Made by a program: the position numbers and the translations under genes. From positions 372,001-436,000 of the forward strand of contig NZ_JANWOI010000002.1 in assembly GCF_027920805.1 (NCBI RefSeq): a stretch of 64,000 bases of DNA. Reading direction: 5' to 3'. Positions 8,224 to 16,834 of this stretch are shown piece after piece. The notes beneath the pieces were generated by a model, which had not been told where the DNA came from, made no database searches, and worked only from the letters and a program-made list of their open reading frames with translations. The stretch comes from Govania unica. GTDB lineage: Bacteria; Pseudomonadota; Alphaproteobacteria; Sphingomonadales; Govanellaceae. Every line of letters starts with the position of its first letter. The first letter of the stretch is position 1.

Positions 8224-9099
8224 TTGCGCGGCGAGGGCCTGGCTTTTCGCGTCGGGCCTTTTTCGGCACGGGTTCAATGCGCGGTGCCCGCAGTGGCCCG
8301 CGATATCTTGAGCCTTTATACGGGCTATGCGACGGTCGGTGCCGATGACTTCATCGATTATCATCTGAAAGTGCGGCCGGTGTCGCCGCTCCGGCGCTGG
8401 GTCCGGCCGAGCGTCATGGCCGACGCGGGCATGGTGAACACGCCCTTCGTGCCTTTGCCCGCCGATATCGGGGTGCTGGCCCATGAAATGGGTCTGAATT
8501 GGCTGATCGCCACCACTGCCGATGATTATCTGATTTTTCATGCCGGGATTGTTGAAAAGAACGGCCGCACCATTCTGATGCCTGGCGCGTCGGGCAGCGG
8601 CAAAAGCACATTGACGGCGGGGTTGGCTTTCTCCGGCTGGCGGCTGTTTTCCGATGAATTCGCCGTGCTTCATCCCGAAAGCTTTCAGTTTTTCCCTTAT
8701 CCACGGCCGGTGTCGCTTAAAAACAGCTCGATTCCAGTGCTTGGGGAGCGCATCCCCGACAGTCAGTTCAGCCGCATTTATGAGAAGACGCCGAAGGGCA
8801 CCATCCGCTATCTACGGCCATCGGCCGAGGCACTGGCTCGCGATCGGGAACCCGGGCGGCCCTTTCTGATCCTTTACCCCGAATACCGGCCGGATGCGGC
8901 GCCACAGGCGATCGAGCTGCCGAAACCCGAAGCCTTCGCCATGGTGCGGAGTGCGAGTGTCAATTGCGACCGGCTGGGGGCCTTGGCTTTCACCACCCTT
9001 GCGGATCTCGCCGATCAGTGCCGGGCGTTTCGACTGGTCTATCGCTCGCTCGATCAGGGCATGGCCATGGTCAATGATCTGGCGGAGCAATTTGCATGA
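8224..9099 (+). CDS. HprK-related kinase A
   Basis: The protein resembles the catalytic domain of HPr kinase/phosphorylase. A Walker A motif GASGSGKST sits at residues 121-129 and the HprK-like acidic motif SDEF at 143-146. HprK proteins phosphorylate a serine on a protein substrate; PadeK-type relatives phosphorylate a serine of a lasso peptide. No HPr (PTS) gene is nearby, so the substrate is more likely one of the small secreted proteins encoded upstream (inference). The start is uncertain. There is no in-frame ATG. TTG 8224 is the first common start, but a GGGGGGA ribosome binding site lies eight bases before an in-frame ATT at 8197. The gene overlaps the next one by four bases (ATGA). 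Confidence 0.75.
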   Translation: MRGEGLAFRVGPFSARVQCAVPAVARDILSLYTGYATVGADDFIDYHLKVRPVSPLRRWVRPSVMADAGMVNTPFVPLPADIGVLAHEMGLNWLIATTADDYLIFHAGIVEKNGRTILMPGASGSGKSTLTAGLAFSGWRLFSDEFAVLHPESFQFFPYPRPVSLKNSSIPVLGERIPDSQFSRIYEKTPKGTIRYLRPSAEALARDREPGRPFLILYPEYRPDAAPQAIELPKPEAFAMVRSASVNCDRLGALAFTTLADLADQCRAFRLVYRSLDQGMAMVNDLAEQFA

Positions 9100-10178
9100 G
9101 GTCGTCAGATCTGTTGTTGCGTGCGCTTCGGGATCCGGCGAGTTTGGTGGCTGTGACGCCCGCCGACTGGTCGCGTCTGGTTTATCTCGGCCGGGCGTCG
9201 GTGCTGCTTGCGCGGATCGCGGCGGATGCCCGCGCGGCTGGAATCTTTGATCAGTTGCCTGCGAACATACAGGGACAATTGCGCGCGGCCGAGCGGCAGG
9301 CGGCGCTCAGCCATACCCGCATCACCTGGGAAATCGACCGTCTGAAGCGGGCCTTCTGGGGGCGGCGGCAGAAGATCGTGCTGTTGAAGGGGGCGGCCTA
9401 CATGGCCGCCCAGATGCCCTGCGCCGTGGGCCGACCGAGTTCGGACATCGATATCCTGGTGGCACACGCGGATCTCACCCTGACGGAGGCAACATTGATG
9501 GCGGCAGGGTGGGAGCCGCTGAAAACCAGTGACTATGATCAGCAATATTACCGCGACTGGATGCATGAGCTGCCGCCGCTCCGTCACCCTGAGCGCAACA
9601 GCATGATTGATGTTCATCACACGATTCTGCCCCTGACCGGACGGTTGCGGCCGGATGCAGACAAGTTGCTGGCGGCGGCGGTGCCGCTCGATGATGATCT
9701 CTACCGGCTGGCCGACACGGATATGCTGCTCCATAGTGCCGTTCATCTGTTTCAGGATGGCGAGGTCCGGGGCGCGCTCCGCGATGTGCTGGATCAGCGC
9801 GATATGCTGCGTGATTTCGCCGGTCGGGACCCGAATTACTGGGGGCGGCTCATCGCCCGTGCCGAAGAACTCGGGTTGGGCCGGCCGCTTTATTACAGCC
9901 TTCGCTATGTGGAGCGGTTATTCGCTGTCAGTCCGCCCGCGACTGTACGCCCGGCGCTCGATCGTCTGGGCCCGCCCGCGCCGGTTCGGGCGCTGATGGA
10001 TCGGTTGGTGGAATCGGCATTGTTCCCGACATTTTTGTTTGAACATGCTCCGGGCCGGAGAATCGCCGGGGAGCTGCTCTATCTGCGGTCGCACTGGCTG
10101 CGCATGCCGCCCCTGATGCTGGCGCGGCATTTGTCGACCAAGGCGCTTAAAAAACTCGGTCTTTCGTCAAAAGCCTGA
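9096..10178 (+). CDS. NTP_transf_5-type nucleotidyltransferase of the HPr-rel-A locus
   Basis: The 360-residue protein has the hallmarks of the uncharacterised nucleotidyltransferase family PF14907. LLKGAAYMA is followed by GRPSSDIDILV with the metal-binding pair D117 and D119, and further on comes a conserved IDVHHTI segment. Relatives occur in peptide-modification clusters together with HprK-like kinases and PqqD-like chaperones. It may transfer a nucleotide or related group to a peptide or phosphate (inference). It is coupled to the kinase gene by an ATGA overlap and runs tail-to-tail into gph, overlapping it by 32 bases. Confidence 0.75.
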   Translation: MRSSDLLLRALRDPASLVAVTPADWSRLVYLGRASVLLARIAADARAAGIFDQLPANIQGQLRAAERQAALSHTRITWEIDRLKRAFWGRRQKIVLLKGAAYMAAQMPCAVGRPSSDIDILVAHADLTLTEATLMAAGWEPLKTSDYDQQYYRDWMHELPPLRHPERNSMIDVHHTILPLTGRLRPDADKLLAAAVPLDDDLYRLADTDMLLHSAVHLFQDGEVRGALRDVLDQRDMLRDFAGRDPNYWGRLIARAEELGLGRPLYYSLRYVERLFAVSPPATVRPALDRLGPPAPVRALMDRLVESALFPTFLFEHAPGRRIAGELLYLRSHWLRMPPLMLARHLSTKALKKLGLSSKA

Positions 10179-10836
10179 GGGCGGCGGGAAGGTCTGCGTA
10201 AGCGTCGATCACAGCGTCGGGCAGGAGATCGGCCACCGGGGTTTCCGAATAGCCGAAGGTGACACCGATCACCAGCATGGGGGCTTTTTTGGCGGCTTCG
10301 ATATCGTGAATGCTGTCGCCGACCATCACGGCCTTTGTGGCCGGAATGTCCAGAAGCCGCAACGTTTCCAGAATATGACGTGGATCGGGCTTGCGAAACG
10401 GCAGGCTGTCGCCTCCGAGCACGGCGGGGAACAGGTCGTCGATCTGGAGCGCACGCAACAGTTGATGGGTCAGGGAGATCGGCTTGTTGGTGCAGATTCC
10501 AAGGCGCACATTGGCTTCTGCAAGCTCCAGAAGGACCGCGCGCGCACCGGGGAACAGGATGCTTTCATCGGCCACATGGTCCGAATAATAGTCGAGGAAA
10601 AGCGGCAGCAGGCGGGCGATGTCGTCTTCCGTCGCAGCAGCGCCGGTGGCGGCCATGCCATTTTCAATGAGCACCCGTGCGCCGCGCCCAACCATATGGC
10701 GGACCGCTGCAAGCGGCACCGGCGGGCGGTTTTCGCTGCGCAGAACAAAGTTGAGCGCCCCGGTCAGATCAAAGGCGGAATCGACCAGGGTTCCATCCAG
10801 ATCGAAAATAACTGCGGCGGGAAAATCGTTGGTCAT
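10147..10836 (-). CDS. gph: HAD phosphatase, phosphoglycolate phosphatase type
   Basis: A 229-residue HAD-superfamily hydrolase. Motif I is DLDGTLVDS near residue 11, motif II is ICTNKP, the lysine of motif III lies in FRKPDP, and motif IV is MVGDSIHDIEAA. The cap-domain size and overall sequence fit phosphoglycolate phosphatase, which removes 2-phosphoglycolate formed during repair of oxidised DNA ends or by side reactions. Other HAD sugar phosphatases cannot be excluded. It stands alone on the minus strand, back to back with glmU across a 107-base promoter region. Its 3' end overlaps the upstream nucleotidyltransferase. Confidence 0.85.
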   Translation of the reverse strand: MTNDFPAAVIFDLDGTLVDSAFDLTGALNFVLRSENRPPVPLAAVRHMVGRGARVLIENGMAATGAAATEDDIARLLPLFLDYYSDHVADESILFPGARAVLLELAEANVRLGICTNKPISLTHQLLRALQIDDLFPAVLGGDSLPFRKPDPRHILETLRLLDIPATKAVMVGDSIHDIEAAKKAPMLVIGVTFGYSETPVADLLPDAVIDAYADLPAALRLLTKDRVF

Positions 10837-10943
10837 AAATTCGCCTTTTGTCTTGAGTAGCTCATTATGGAAATCTTAGAAGCTTTGTGGCAGGTTTTGG
10901 CACAGATTTCTTACTGTAATCAATCATTCCTGACGGGCTGTTC

Positions 10944-12296
10944 ATGACCTCATCAGACATTGCTGCCATCATCCTTGCCGCAGGCAAGGGCACCCGCATG
11001 AAATCCAGCCTGCATAAGGTGCTGCACCCGGTGGCCGGCCGGCCCATGCTCGACCATGTGATGGCCGCCGTGGCAAGCCTTGATCCGGTGCGACAAGTGG
11101 TCGTGGTCGGCAACGGCCGCGAACAGGTGGAGACCGCAGTCAAAGGCCGCGCCGATACCGTGGTGCAGGAGCCGCAGCTTGGCACCGGCCATGCCGTGCA
11201 GCAGGCCGAGGCAGCCTTGAAAGACTTTATAGGGGACGTCCTGATTCTCTATGGCGATGTGCCGCTTACGAGTGCGGAGACGCTGCGTCGCATGATTGAC
11301 GCCCGCCGCAGGCCGGGAGCGGACGGTCAATGTCCGGCCCTTGTGGTGCTTGGCTTCCGTCCGGCCGATACGCTGGCTTATGGCCGGCTGAAGCTTGCGT
11401 CCGACGGCAGTCTTGATGCGATTGTTGAACATAAGGATGCAAGCGAAGACGAGCGTCGCATCACCCTGTGCAATTCGGGAATCATGGCGGTCGATGGCAG
11501 ACTGTTGTTCGATTTTCTGGGGAAACTCACCAATAACAATGCGAATGGCGAATATTATCTGACCGATATCGTCGCCATTGCCCGCGCGCGCGGCCTTTCG
11601 GCGGCGGTGATCGAGACGGATGAGACCGAGGTGGTCGGCGTCAATGCTCGGGGTGAACTGGCCATGGTGGAGGCTATCTATCAGCGCGCTGCCCGTGCCC
11701 GTGCCATGGCCGATGGGGCGACCTTGATCGCGCCGGAGACGGTGTTTTTCTCCTATGACACCAAGCTTGGCCGCGATGTGGTGGTGGAACCGAATGTGGT
11801 GTTCGGGCCTGGGGTCACGGTTGGCGACGATGTGACGATCCATGCTTTTTCTCATCTGGAGGGGGCGACGGTGGCTGCGGGGGCAGAAGTCGGTCCCTAT
11901 GCCCGGCTGCGTCCAGGCGCCGATCTGCGGGCAGGGGCCAAGGTCGGAAATTTTGTTGAAATCAAGAAATCGGTGCTTGAGGAAGGCGCCAAGGTCAATC
12001 ATCTGACCTATATCGGCGATGCCCGCGTCGGCTCACGCGCCAATGTGGGGGCGGGGACCATCACCTGCAATTATGACGGTTTCAACAAATTCAAGACCGA
12101 GATCGGGGCTGGAGCCTTCATCGGATCGAATTCATCACTGGTCGCGCCGGTCAAAATCGGCGACGGTGCCATCATCGGGGCCGGCAGCGTGGTGACCAAG
12201 GATGTGAACACGGATTCACTAGCCGTCACACGCGCCGAACAACGCGAGATCGGCGGTTGGGCCGCGAAGTTCCGCGCCCGGAATAAGAAAAAGTAA
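10944..12296 (+). CDS. glmU: Bifunctional GlmU: GlcN-1-P acetyltransferase and GlcNAc-1-P uridylyltransferase
   Basis: GlmU makes UDP-GlcNAc for peptidoglycan and lipid A. The N-terminal uridylyltransferase domain shows LAAGKGTRMKS near residue 12 and the metal-binding YGDVPL. The C-terminal left-handed beta-helix acetyltransferase domain (from about residue 250) shows hexapeptide repeats, ending in the acetyl-CoA site with TCNYDGFNKFKT. The 450-residue length is normal. glmS follows 26 bases later on the same strand, so the two sequential amino-sugar enzymes are probably one operon. Confidence 0.97.
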   Translation: MTSSDIAAIILAAGKGTRMKSSLHKVLHPVAGRPMLDHVMAAVASLDPVRQVVVVGNGREQVETAVKGRADTVVQEPQLGTGHAVQQAEAALKDFIGDVLILYGDVPLTSAETLRRMIDARRRPGADGQCPALVVLGFRPADTLAYGRLKLASDGSLDAIVEHKDASEDERRITLCNSGIMAVDGRLLFDFLGKLTNNNANGEYYLTDIVAIARARGLSAAVIETDETEVVGVNARGELAMVEAIYQRAARARAMADGATLIAPETVFFSYDTKLGRDVVVEPNVVFGPGVTVGDDVTIHAFSHLEGATVAAGAEVGPYARLRPGADLRAGAKVGNFVEIKKSVLEEGAKVNHLTYIGDARVGSRANVGAGTITCNYDGFNKFKTEIGAGAFIGSNSSLVAPVKIGDGAIIGAGSVVTKDVNTDSLAVTRAEQREIGGWAAKFRARNKKK

Positions 12297-12322
12297 TTTT
12301 GCCTCGAAAGGGTTGGACGCTT

Positions 12323-14146
12323 ATGTGCGGCATTATTGGTATTATCGGCAAGAGCACGGTCTCGGATCGCATTCTCGACGGCTTGAAGCGCCTCGAATAT
12401 CGCGGCTATGACTCGGCCGGGATTGCAACCCTTGTGGATGGCGAGATCGAGCGCCGCCGGGCCGAGGGCAAGCTTGGCAATCTCGTGACCAAGCTTGCGG
12501 CTCATCCGTTGCCGGGCAGCATTGGCATCGGCCACACGCGCTGGGCCACTCATGGCGCACCGACCGAGGTCAACGCCCATCCTCATGCAACGCCGCGCGT
12601 GGCCGTGGTGCATAACGGCATCATCGAAAATTTCCGTGAACTGCGCGAGGAACTGATCGCCAAGGGTCACAAGATCCTGTCGGAAACCGATACCGAAGTA
12701 ATAGCTCATCTGGTCACCGACAATATCGACGGCGGCATGTGCCCGCGCGATGCGGCGCTTGCGGCTTTGAAGCGTCTCCATGGGGCCTTTGCGCTGGCCC
12801 TGATTTTCACCGGCGAGCATGATCTGATGGTCGGCGCCCGCAAGGGCAGCCCGCTGGTGCTTGGCTATGGCGAGGGCGAGATGTATCTCGGCTCCGACGC
12901 TATTGCTCTGGCCCATCTGACCAACCGCATCACGTATCTTGAGGAAGGCGACGCTGTCGTTCTGACCCGCAACTCGGCCGAAATCTTCAATGTGGACGGC
13001 GAGCCTGTATCGCGGCCGGTCACCATTGTCAGCGTGGCCGGGGGCCTGATCGACAAGGGCAACTATCGCCATTTCATGCTCAAGGAAATTTTCGAGCAGC
13101 CGACGGTCGTGGCCCAGACGCTTGGGAGCTATATCAATCCCTTGCTGGGCCGGGTCGAGCTGCCGGAGTTGCCGTTCGACCTCGGTGCTGTGGACAAGGT
13201 AACGATTGTCGCCTGCGGGACCTCCTATTATGCCGCGATGGTTGCCGAATACTGGTTCGAACAAATCGCTCGCATCGATGCGCAGGTGGATGTCGCGTCG
13301 GAGTTCCGTTACCGCGATGCGGTTCTGAAACCGGGCGGGCTCGCCATCTTCATTTCCCAGTCGGGGGAAACCGCGGATACGCTGGCGGCTCTCAGATATG
13401 CGCGGGCAAATGGCCAGCATGTGGTGTCCGTGGTCAATGTGCCGCAAAGCTCCATGGCGCGGGAATCCGATGTGGTGCTGCCGATCCATGCCGGGCCGGA
13501 AATCGGGGTTGCTTCGACCAAGGCCTTTACCTGTCAGCTGGCGGTGCTCGCCTGCCTCGCCATCGCCGCAGGCGTGGCCAATGGCAAGATCAGCGCTGAA
13601 AAGTCGGCGGAACTGACCCAGCATCTTCTGGATGTGCCGTCGCGGCTCGCTGCCGTTCTCAACCACGATGGGGCCATTGAAAAGCTTGCGTATGAGATCG
13701 CCAAGGCGCGGGATGTGATCTATCTCGGGCGTGGGGGCGATTATCCGATTGCCCTTGAAGGGGCGCTCAAGCTCAAGGAAATCTCCTATATCCATGCCGA
13801 AGGCTATGCGGCGGGGGAGATGAAGCATGGCCCGATCGCGCTCATCGACGAAGGGGTGCCGATCATCGTCATCGCGCCGTCCGGGCCGTTGTTTGACAAG
13901 ACGACGTCGAACATGCAGGAAGTCATTGCCCGCAAAGGCCGGGTGGTGCTGATTTCCGACCGTGAGGGCATCATGGCCCAGGGCGCTCAGGCCGAGGCGA
14001 CCATCGAGCTTCCGAAACTTCATCCCCTGGTGACGCCCATCGTCTATTCGGTGCCGGTGCAGCTTTTGGCTTATCATACGGCAGTGCACAAAGGCACCGA
14101 CGTCGATCAACCCCGCAATCTCGCCAAATCGGTGACGGTGGAATAG
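12323..14146 (+). CDS. glmS: Glutamine-fructose-6-phosphate aminotransferase GlmS
   Basis: GlmS converts fructose-6-phosphate and glutamine to glucosamine-6-phosphate, the first committed step to UDP-GlcNAc. The start is the ATG giving MCGIIGIIG, because Cys2 becomes the N-terminal nucleophile of the glutaminase domain. An upstream in-frame TTG would bury that residue. HTRWATHG and HNGIIEN belong to the glutaminase half. Two SIS domains follow, with ACGTSYYA and SQSGETADTL, and the C-terminus reads NLAKSVTVE as usual. The 607-residue length is normal. No glmS ribozyme is evident; the 26-base gap to glmU is too small for one. Confidence 0.97.
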   Translation: MCGIIGIIGKSTVSDRILDGLKRLEYRGYDSAGIATLVDGEIERRRAEGKLGNLVTKLAAHPLPGSIGIGHTRWATHGAPTEVNAHPHATPRVAVVHNGIIENFRELREELIAKGHKILSETDTEVIAHLVTDNIDGGMCPRDAALAALKRLHGAFALALIFTGEHDLMVGARKGSPLVLGYGEGEMYLGSDAIALAHLTNRITYLEEGDAVVLTRNSAEIFNVDGEPVSRPVTIVSVAGGLIDKGNYRHFMLKEIFEQPTVVAQTLGSYINPLLGRVELPELPFDLGAVDKVTIVACGTSYYAAMVAEYWFEQIARIDAQVDVASEFRYRDAVLKPGGLAIFISQSGETADTLAALRYARANGQHVVSVVNVPQSSMARESDVVLPIHAGPEIGVASTKAFTCQLAVLACLAIAAGVANGKISAEKSAELTQHLLDVPSRLAAVLNHDGAIEKLAYEIAKARDVIYLGRGGDYPIALEGALKLKEISYIHAEGYAAGEMKHGPIALIDEGVPIIVIAPSGPLFDKTTSNMQEVIARKGRVVLISDREGIMAQGAQAEATIELPKLHPLVTPIVYSVPVQLLAYHTAVHKGTDVDQPRNLAKSVTVE

Positions 14147-14176
14147 GGCGGAGGAGATTAGAAAGCCTCCCCGCCC
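14146..14176 (+). terminator. Possible terminator hairpin after glmS
   Basis: GGGCGG plus AGG at the glmS stop codon pairs with CCT and CCGCCC fifteen bases later, with a two-base bulge. There is no T run after it. It could stop transcription only weakly or mark the 3' end of the glmUS message. Confidence 0.35.
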
Positions 14177-14260
14177 GGGGTGAAATTTCAGGTTTGGATG
14201 GAGGCAGTTGGGGGGTACTATTGACAGTATTCGGCATGACGTACTGGTGGGAGGTCGTCT

Positions 14261-14425
14261 GTGAATACTGTGGAAATTACCCTGGTGGTGATATGCGTCG
14301 CTTTTTTGATGTTCGGGGTCGGTTTTAACTGGTGCCACCGTCAATGGGGGGTGACGCTTATTACCATGGCGATAATCTGTGTGATGTCTGTGGTTGCTTA
14401 TAAAATGTATCTCACGTTTCATTGA
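14261..14425 (+). CDS. Small two-helix membrane protein, 54 residues
   Basis: A short open frame starts at GTG, six bases after a GGGAGG ribosome binding site. It encodes a 54-residue protein with two hydrophobic stretches (about residues 5-22 and 33-49) separated by a polar turn NWCHRQWG. It ends in a TGA before the methyltransferase relic. I recognise no family. The good ribosome binding site and hairpin-like topology favour a real gene; the small size and lack of homology information keep confidence modest. Confidence 0.5.
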   Translation: MNTVEITLVVICVAFLMFGVGFNWCHRQWGVTLITMAIICVMSVVAYKMYLTFH

Positions 14426-14554
14426 TGCTCTTTATATGCAACGTAAAGGGTCCTTGTGTGCTTGCACGCCGGCTGCTGCCCGCTTCTGACCAATTATGGA
14501 ATTTTTGTCATCATGCCCCTTATGGCCGTTTCAGCTGGTCGGGGCGTCTCCTAA

Positions 14555-14850
14555 GTCTTGGGCGGCGGGCTTGCAGGGCTTGAGGATCAGTCCTTTGATC
14601 TCGTGTTCTCGATCAGTGTCCTTGAACATTGCCTTTGGGTGACCTGAAGGCGGTGGTGCGTGATGCCTATCGGGCTTTGAAGCCGGACGGTTTATCATCA
14701 CGCTTGATCTTTTCCTTGATGTCGTACCATTTGCGGTTGAGGAGACCAATGTTTTCGGCCGAGCATATCCGCGCCCATCTTGATCAGTATATGGTCGGGG
14801 AGGGATATTCCGCGCTCGCGCAATGTCTGGTGCTCAAGAAGCCGGGCTGA
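14555..14850 (+). pseudogene. Relic of a SAM-dependent methyltransferase
   Basis: The stretch encodes the second half of a class I methyltransferase, but in pieces from different frames. EDQSFDLVFSISVLEHC (first frame) is followed by PLGDLKAVVRDAYRALKPDG (second), then FIITLDLFLDVVPFAVEE (third), then AEHIRAHLDQYM to ALAQCLVLKKPG. Read together these form the usual order: acidic motif with FDLVFS-VLEH, the helix before ALKPGG, a strand, and a C-terminal end. At least three frameshifts are needed, and the SAM-binding N-terminal half is missing. Nothing intact in the window is similar enough to be its parent. Confidence 0.7.
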
Positions 14851-14965
14851 TCAGCCGCCTTGGGATGTTGGTGGGATTGTTCCGTGGAGACTGGGAAAAA
14901 GGGCTTTTGCGCGGGGCAAAGTCAGGCTAAATATAGAGCATGCGCTCAAAATAAAGGAATTTTTC

Positions 14966-16420
14966 ATGTCGCTCCCCCTCAAGAATGGCAATCTGTTTCG
15001 GGAACATGGTTATATCGATGGTGCTTGGGTTGGGGCTGATAGTGGGGCCACTCTGCCGGTGACCAATCCGGCAAGCGGCGAGACGCTCGGCAGCATTCCG
15101 AACATGGGGCTTGAGGAAACCCGGCGCGCCATCGCCGCCGCCGAGGCCGCATGGGCCGACTGGCGCGGCCGCACGGCGCGGGAACGGGCGGGGGTTCTCC
15201 GGAAATGGTACGACCTCATGATGGCTAATCAGGAGGATCTCGCGGTGCTGCTCACGGCCGAGCAGGGTAAGCCGCTTGCCGAAGCGCGGGGGGAAATCGC
15301 TTATGCCGCCTCGTTCCTTGAGTGGTTCGGGGAGGAAGCCAAGCGCATCTATGGCGACACCATCCCAGGCCATATGAAGGACAAGCGCATTCTGGTGTTG
15401 AAGGAACCCGTGGGTGTGGTGGCGGCCATCACGCCGTGGAATTTCCCGGCGGCCATGATCACCCGCAAGGTCGGCCCGGCGCTGGCCGCAGGCTGCCCCA
15501 TTGTTCTGAAGCCCGCGACCCAGACCCCCTATTCGGCCTTGGCCCTGGCGGTTCTGGCCGAAGAAGCGGGTGTTCCAAAAGGGGTGTTCAGCGTTGTCAC
15601 GGGCAATGCTCGCGCTATCGGCGGCGAAATGACCTCAAACCCGAGTGTGCGCAAGGTGACCTTCACCGGCTCGACCGAGGTCGGCAAGCTTCTGATGGAG
15701 CAATGCGCGCGCACGGTCAAAAAGACCTCCATGGAACTCGGCGGGAACGCGCCGTTTATCGTTTTCGATGATGCCGATCTTGACGCGGCGGTGGCTGGTG
15801 CGCTCGCCTCCAAATATCGCAATACGGGTCAGACCTGCGTTTGCGCCAACCGGCTTCTGGTGCAGGACGGGGTCTATGATGCCTTTGCCGAAAAGCTTAC
15901 CGCAGCGGTCGCTAAGCTTCGGGTCGGCGACGGCTTGAAGGGTGAAACCGATCAGGGCCCGTTGATCGATGAAAACGCCGTTAAAAAGATCGAGGAACAT
16001 CTGGCCGATGCGCTTGAAAAAGGCGCGAAACTGGTCACGGGCGGCAACCGGCATGCGCTCGGCGGCACTTTTTTTGAGCCGACGATCCTCACCAATGTCA
16101 CAAGCGCCATGAAAGTCGCCCGCGAAGAAACCTTCGGCCCGCTCGCACCCTTGTTCCGCTTCAAGACCGAGGCTGAGGCCATCGCCATGGCCAATGACAC
16201 CGAATTCGGCCTGGCCTCCTATTTCTACGCCCAGAACATGAGCCGCATCTCGCGCGTCATGGAGGGCCTGGAATATGGCATCGTCGGCGTCAATACCGGC
16301 ATCATCTCAACCGAAGTCGCCCCCTTCGGTGGCATCAAGGAATCCGGCACCGGCCGCGAAGGCTCGAAATACGGGATCGAGGATTATCTGGAAATTAAAT
16401 ACGTCTGCCTGAGCGTATAA
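14966..16420 (+). CDS. gabD: NAD(P)-dependent succinate-semialdehyde dehydrogenase
   Basis: A 484-residue aldehyde dehydrogenase. Hallmarks are TPWNFPAAM near residue 155, the general base in MELGGNAPF (E257) and the catalytic cysteine in GQTCVCANR (C291, with C293 after it). The paired cysteine and overall sequence fit the succinate-semialdehyde dehydrogenase branch, which oxidises succinate semialdehyde to succinate in GABA catabolism. No GABA transaminase is adjacent, so another semialdehyde such as glutarate semialdehyde is possible. The ATG at 14966 fits the family N-terminus; the longer in-frame extension upstream runs into the pseudogene. REP-like repeats lie directly downstream. Confidence 0.88.
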   Translation: MSLPLKNGNLFREHGYIDGAWVGADSGATLPVTNPASGETLGSIPNMGLEETRRAIAAAEAAWADWRGRTARERAGVLRKWYDLMMANQEDLAVLLTAEQGKPLAEARGEIAYAASFLEWFGEEAKRIYGDTIPGHMKDKRILVLKEPVGVVAAITPWNFPAAMITRKVGPALAAGCPIVLKPATQTPYSALALAVLAEEAGVPKGVFSVVTGNARAIGGEMTSNPSVRKVTFTGSTEVGKLLMEQCARTVKKTSMELGGNAPFIVFDDADLDAAVAGALASKYRNTGQTCVCANRLLVQDGVYDAFAEKLTAAVAKLRVGDGLKGETDQGPLIDENAVKKIEEHLADALEKGAKLVTGGNRHALGGTFFEPTILTNVTSAMKVAREETFGPLAPLFRFKTEAEAIAMANDTEFGLASYFYAQNMSRISRVMEGLEYGIVGVNTGIISTEVAPFGGIKESGTGREGSKYGIEDYLEIKYVCLSV

Positions 16421-16427
16421 CAACTGC

Positions 16428-16518
16428 CCGTCATTGCGAGGCAAAGCCGAAGCAATCCAGGCCCGTCGCCGAAGGAAGGTCTGGATCGCCACGCCGCTAA
16501 CGCGGCTCGCGATGACGG
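16428..16518. repeat. REP-like palindromic element, complete copy
   Basis: The element begins CCGTCATTGCGAG and ends CTCGCGATGACGG, its exact reverse complement, with an internal partly inverted AGCAATCCAG and CTGGATCGCC. It sits right after the gabD-like stop. This form of dispersed intergenic palindrome is widespread in alphaproteobacterial genomes. It may act as a transcription end. A second, partial copy lies at 16596. Confidence 0.8.
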
Positions 16519-16595
16519 TTGTGGTGGTGGCGGTGATGACTACTACTACCACCATTGTTCGATATTGAATGTCTGCCGGGGCCTGTAACAAACCG

Positions 16596-16652
16596 CCGTC
16601 ATTGCGAGGCGGAGCCGAAGCAATCCAGTCCTGTGTCCGAGGAAGATCTGGG
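16596..16652. repeat. REP-like element, left half only
   Basis: This copy repeats CCGTCATTGCGAGG, then GAGCCGAAGCAATCCAG, of the element at 16428. Its right half is decayed: a diverged CTGGGGCGACT is seen instead of the inverted arm. The rest of the 16421-16834 gap holds no gene I can support. Confidence 0.65.
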
Positions 16653-16834
16653 GCGACTGGCTATGTCATGCATGGTTATGCCCCCTGTCATTGACTGGCA
16701 CAGGCGGTCTGCCCCCACAGCCGATATCATATTCTGCTTGGAATAGTATGGCGCTTCCAAGGCATTCTCAAGGAAGCAAATATTAACCCTCAGCTTTTAA
16801 ATTGCCGGGCATTAGAGTGCCTGAGGACTTAGTC

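Noticed and set aside
8224-9099. Classical HPr kinase of the PTS
   Set aside because: HprK has an N-terminal domain and normally lies near ptsH or ptsN-type genes; none is found here, and the neighbours define another context.
6754-10178. Lasso peptide cluster
   Set aside because: The kinase, nucleotidyltransferase and PqqD-like protein resemble tailoring genes, but there is no asparagine-synthetase-like cyclase or B2 protease, and the substrates are far larger than lasso precursors.
14531-14749. Minus-strand open frame across the methyltransferase relic
   Set aside because: It has no family features and is the complement of the decayed methyltransferase, which explains the sequence better.
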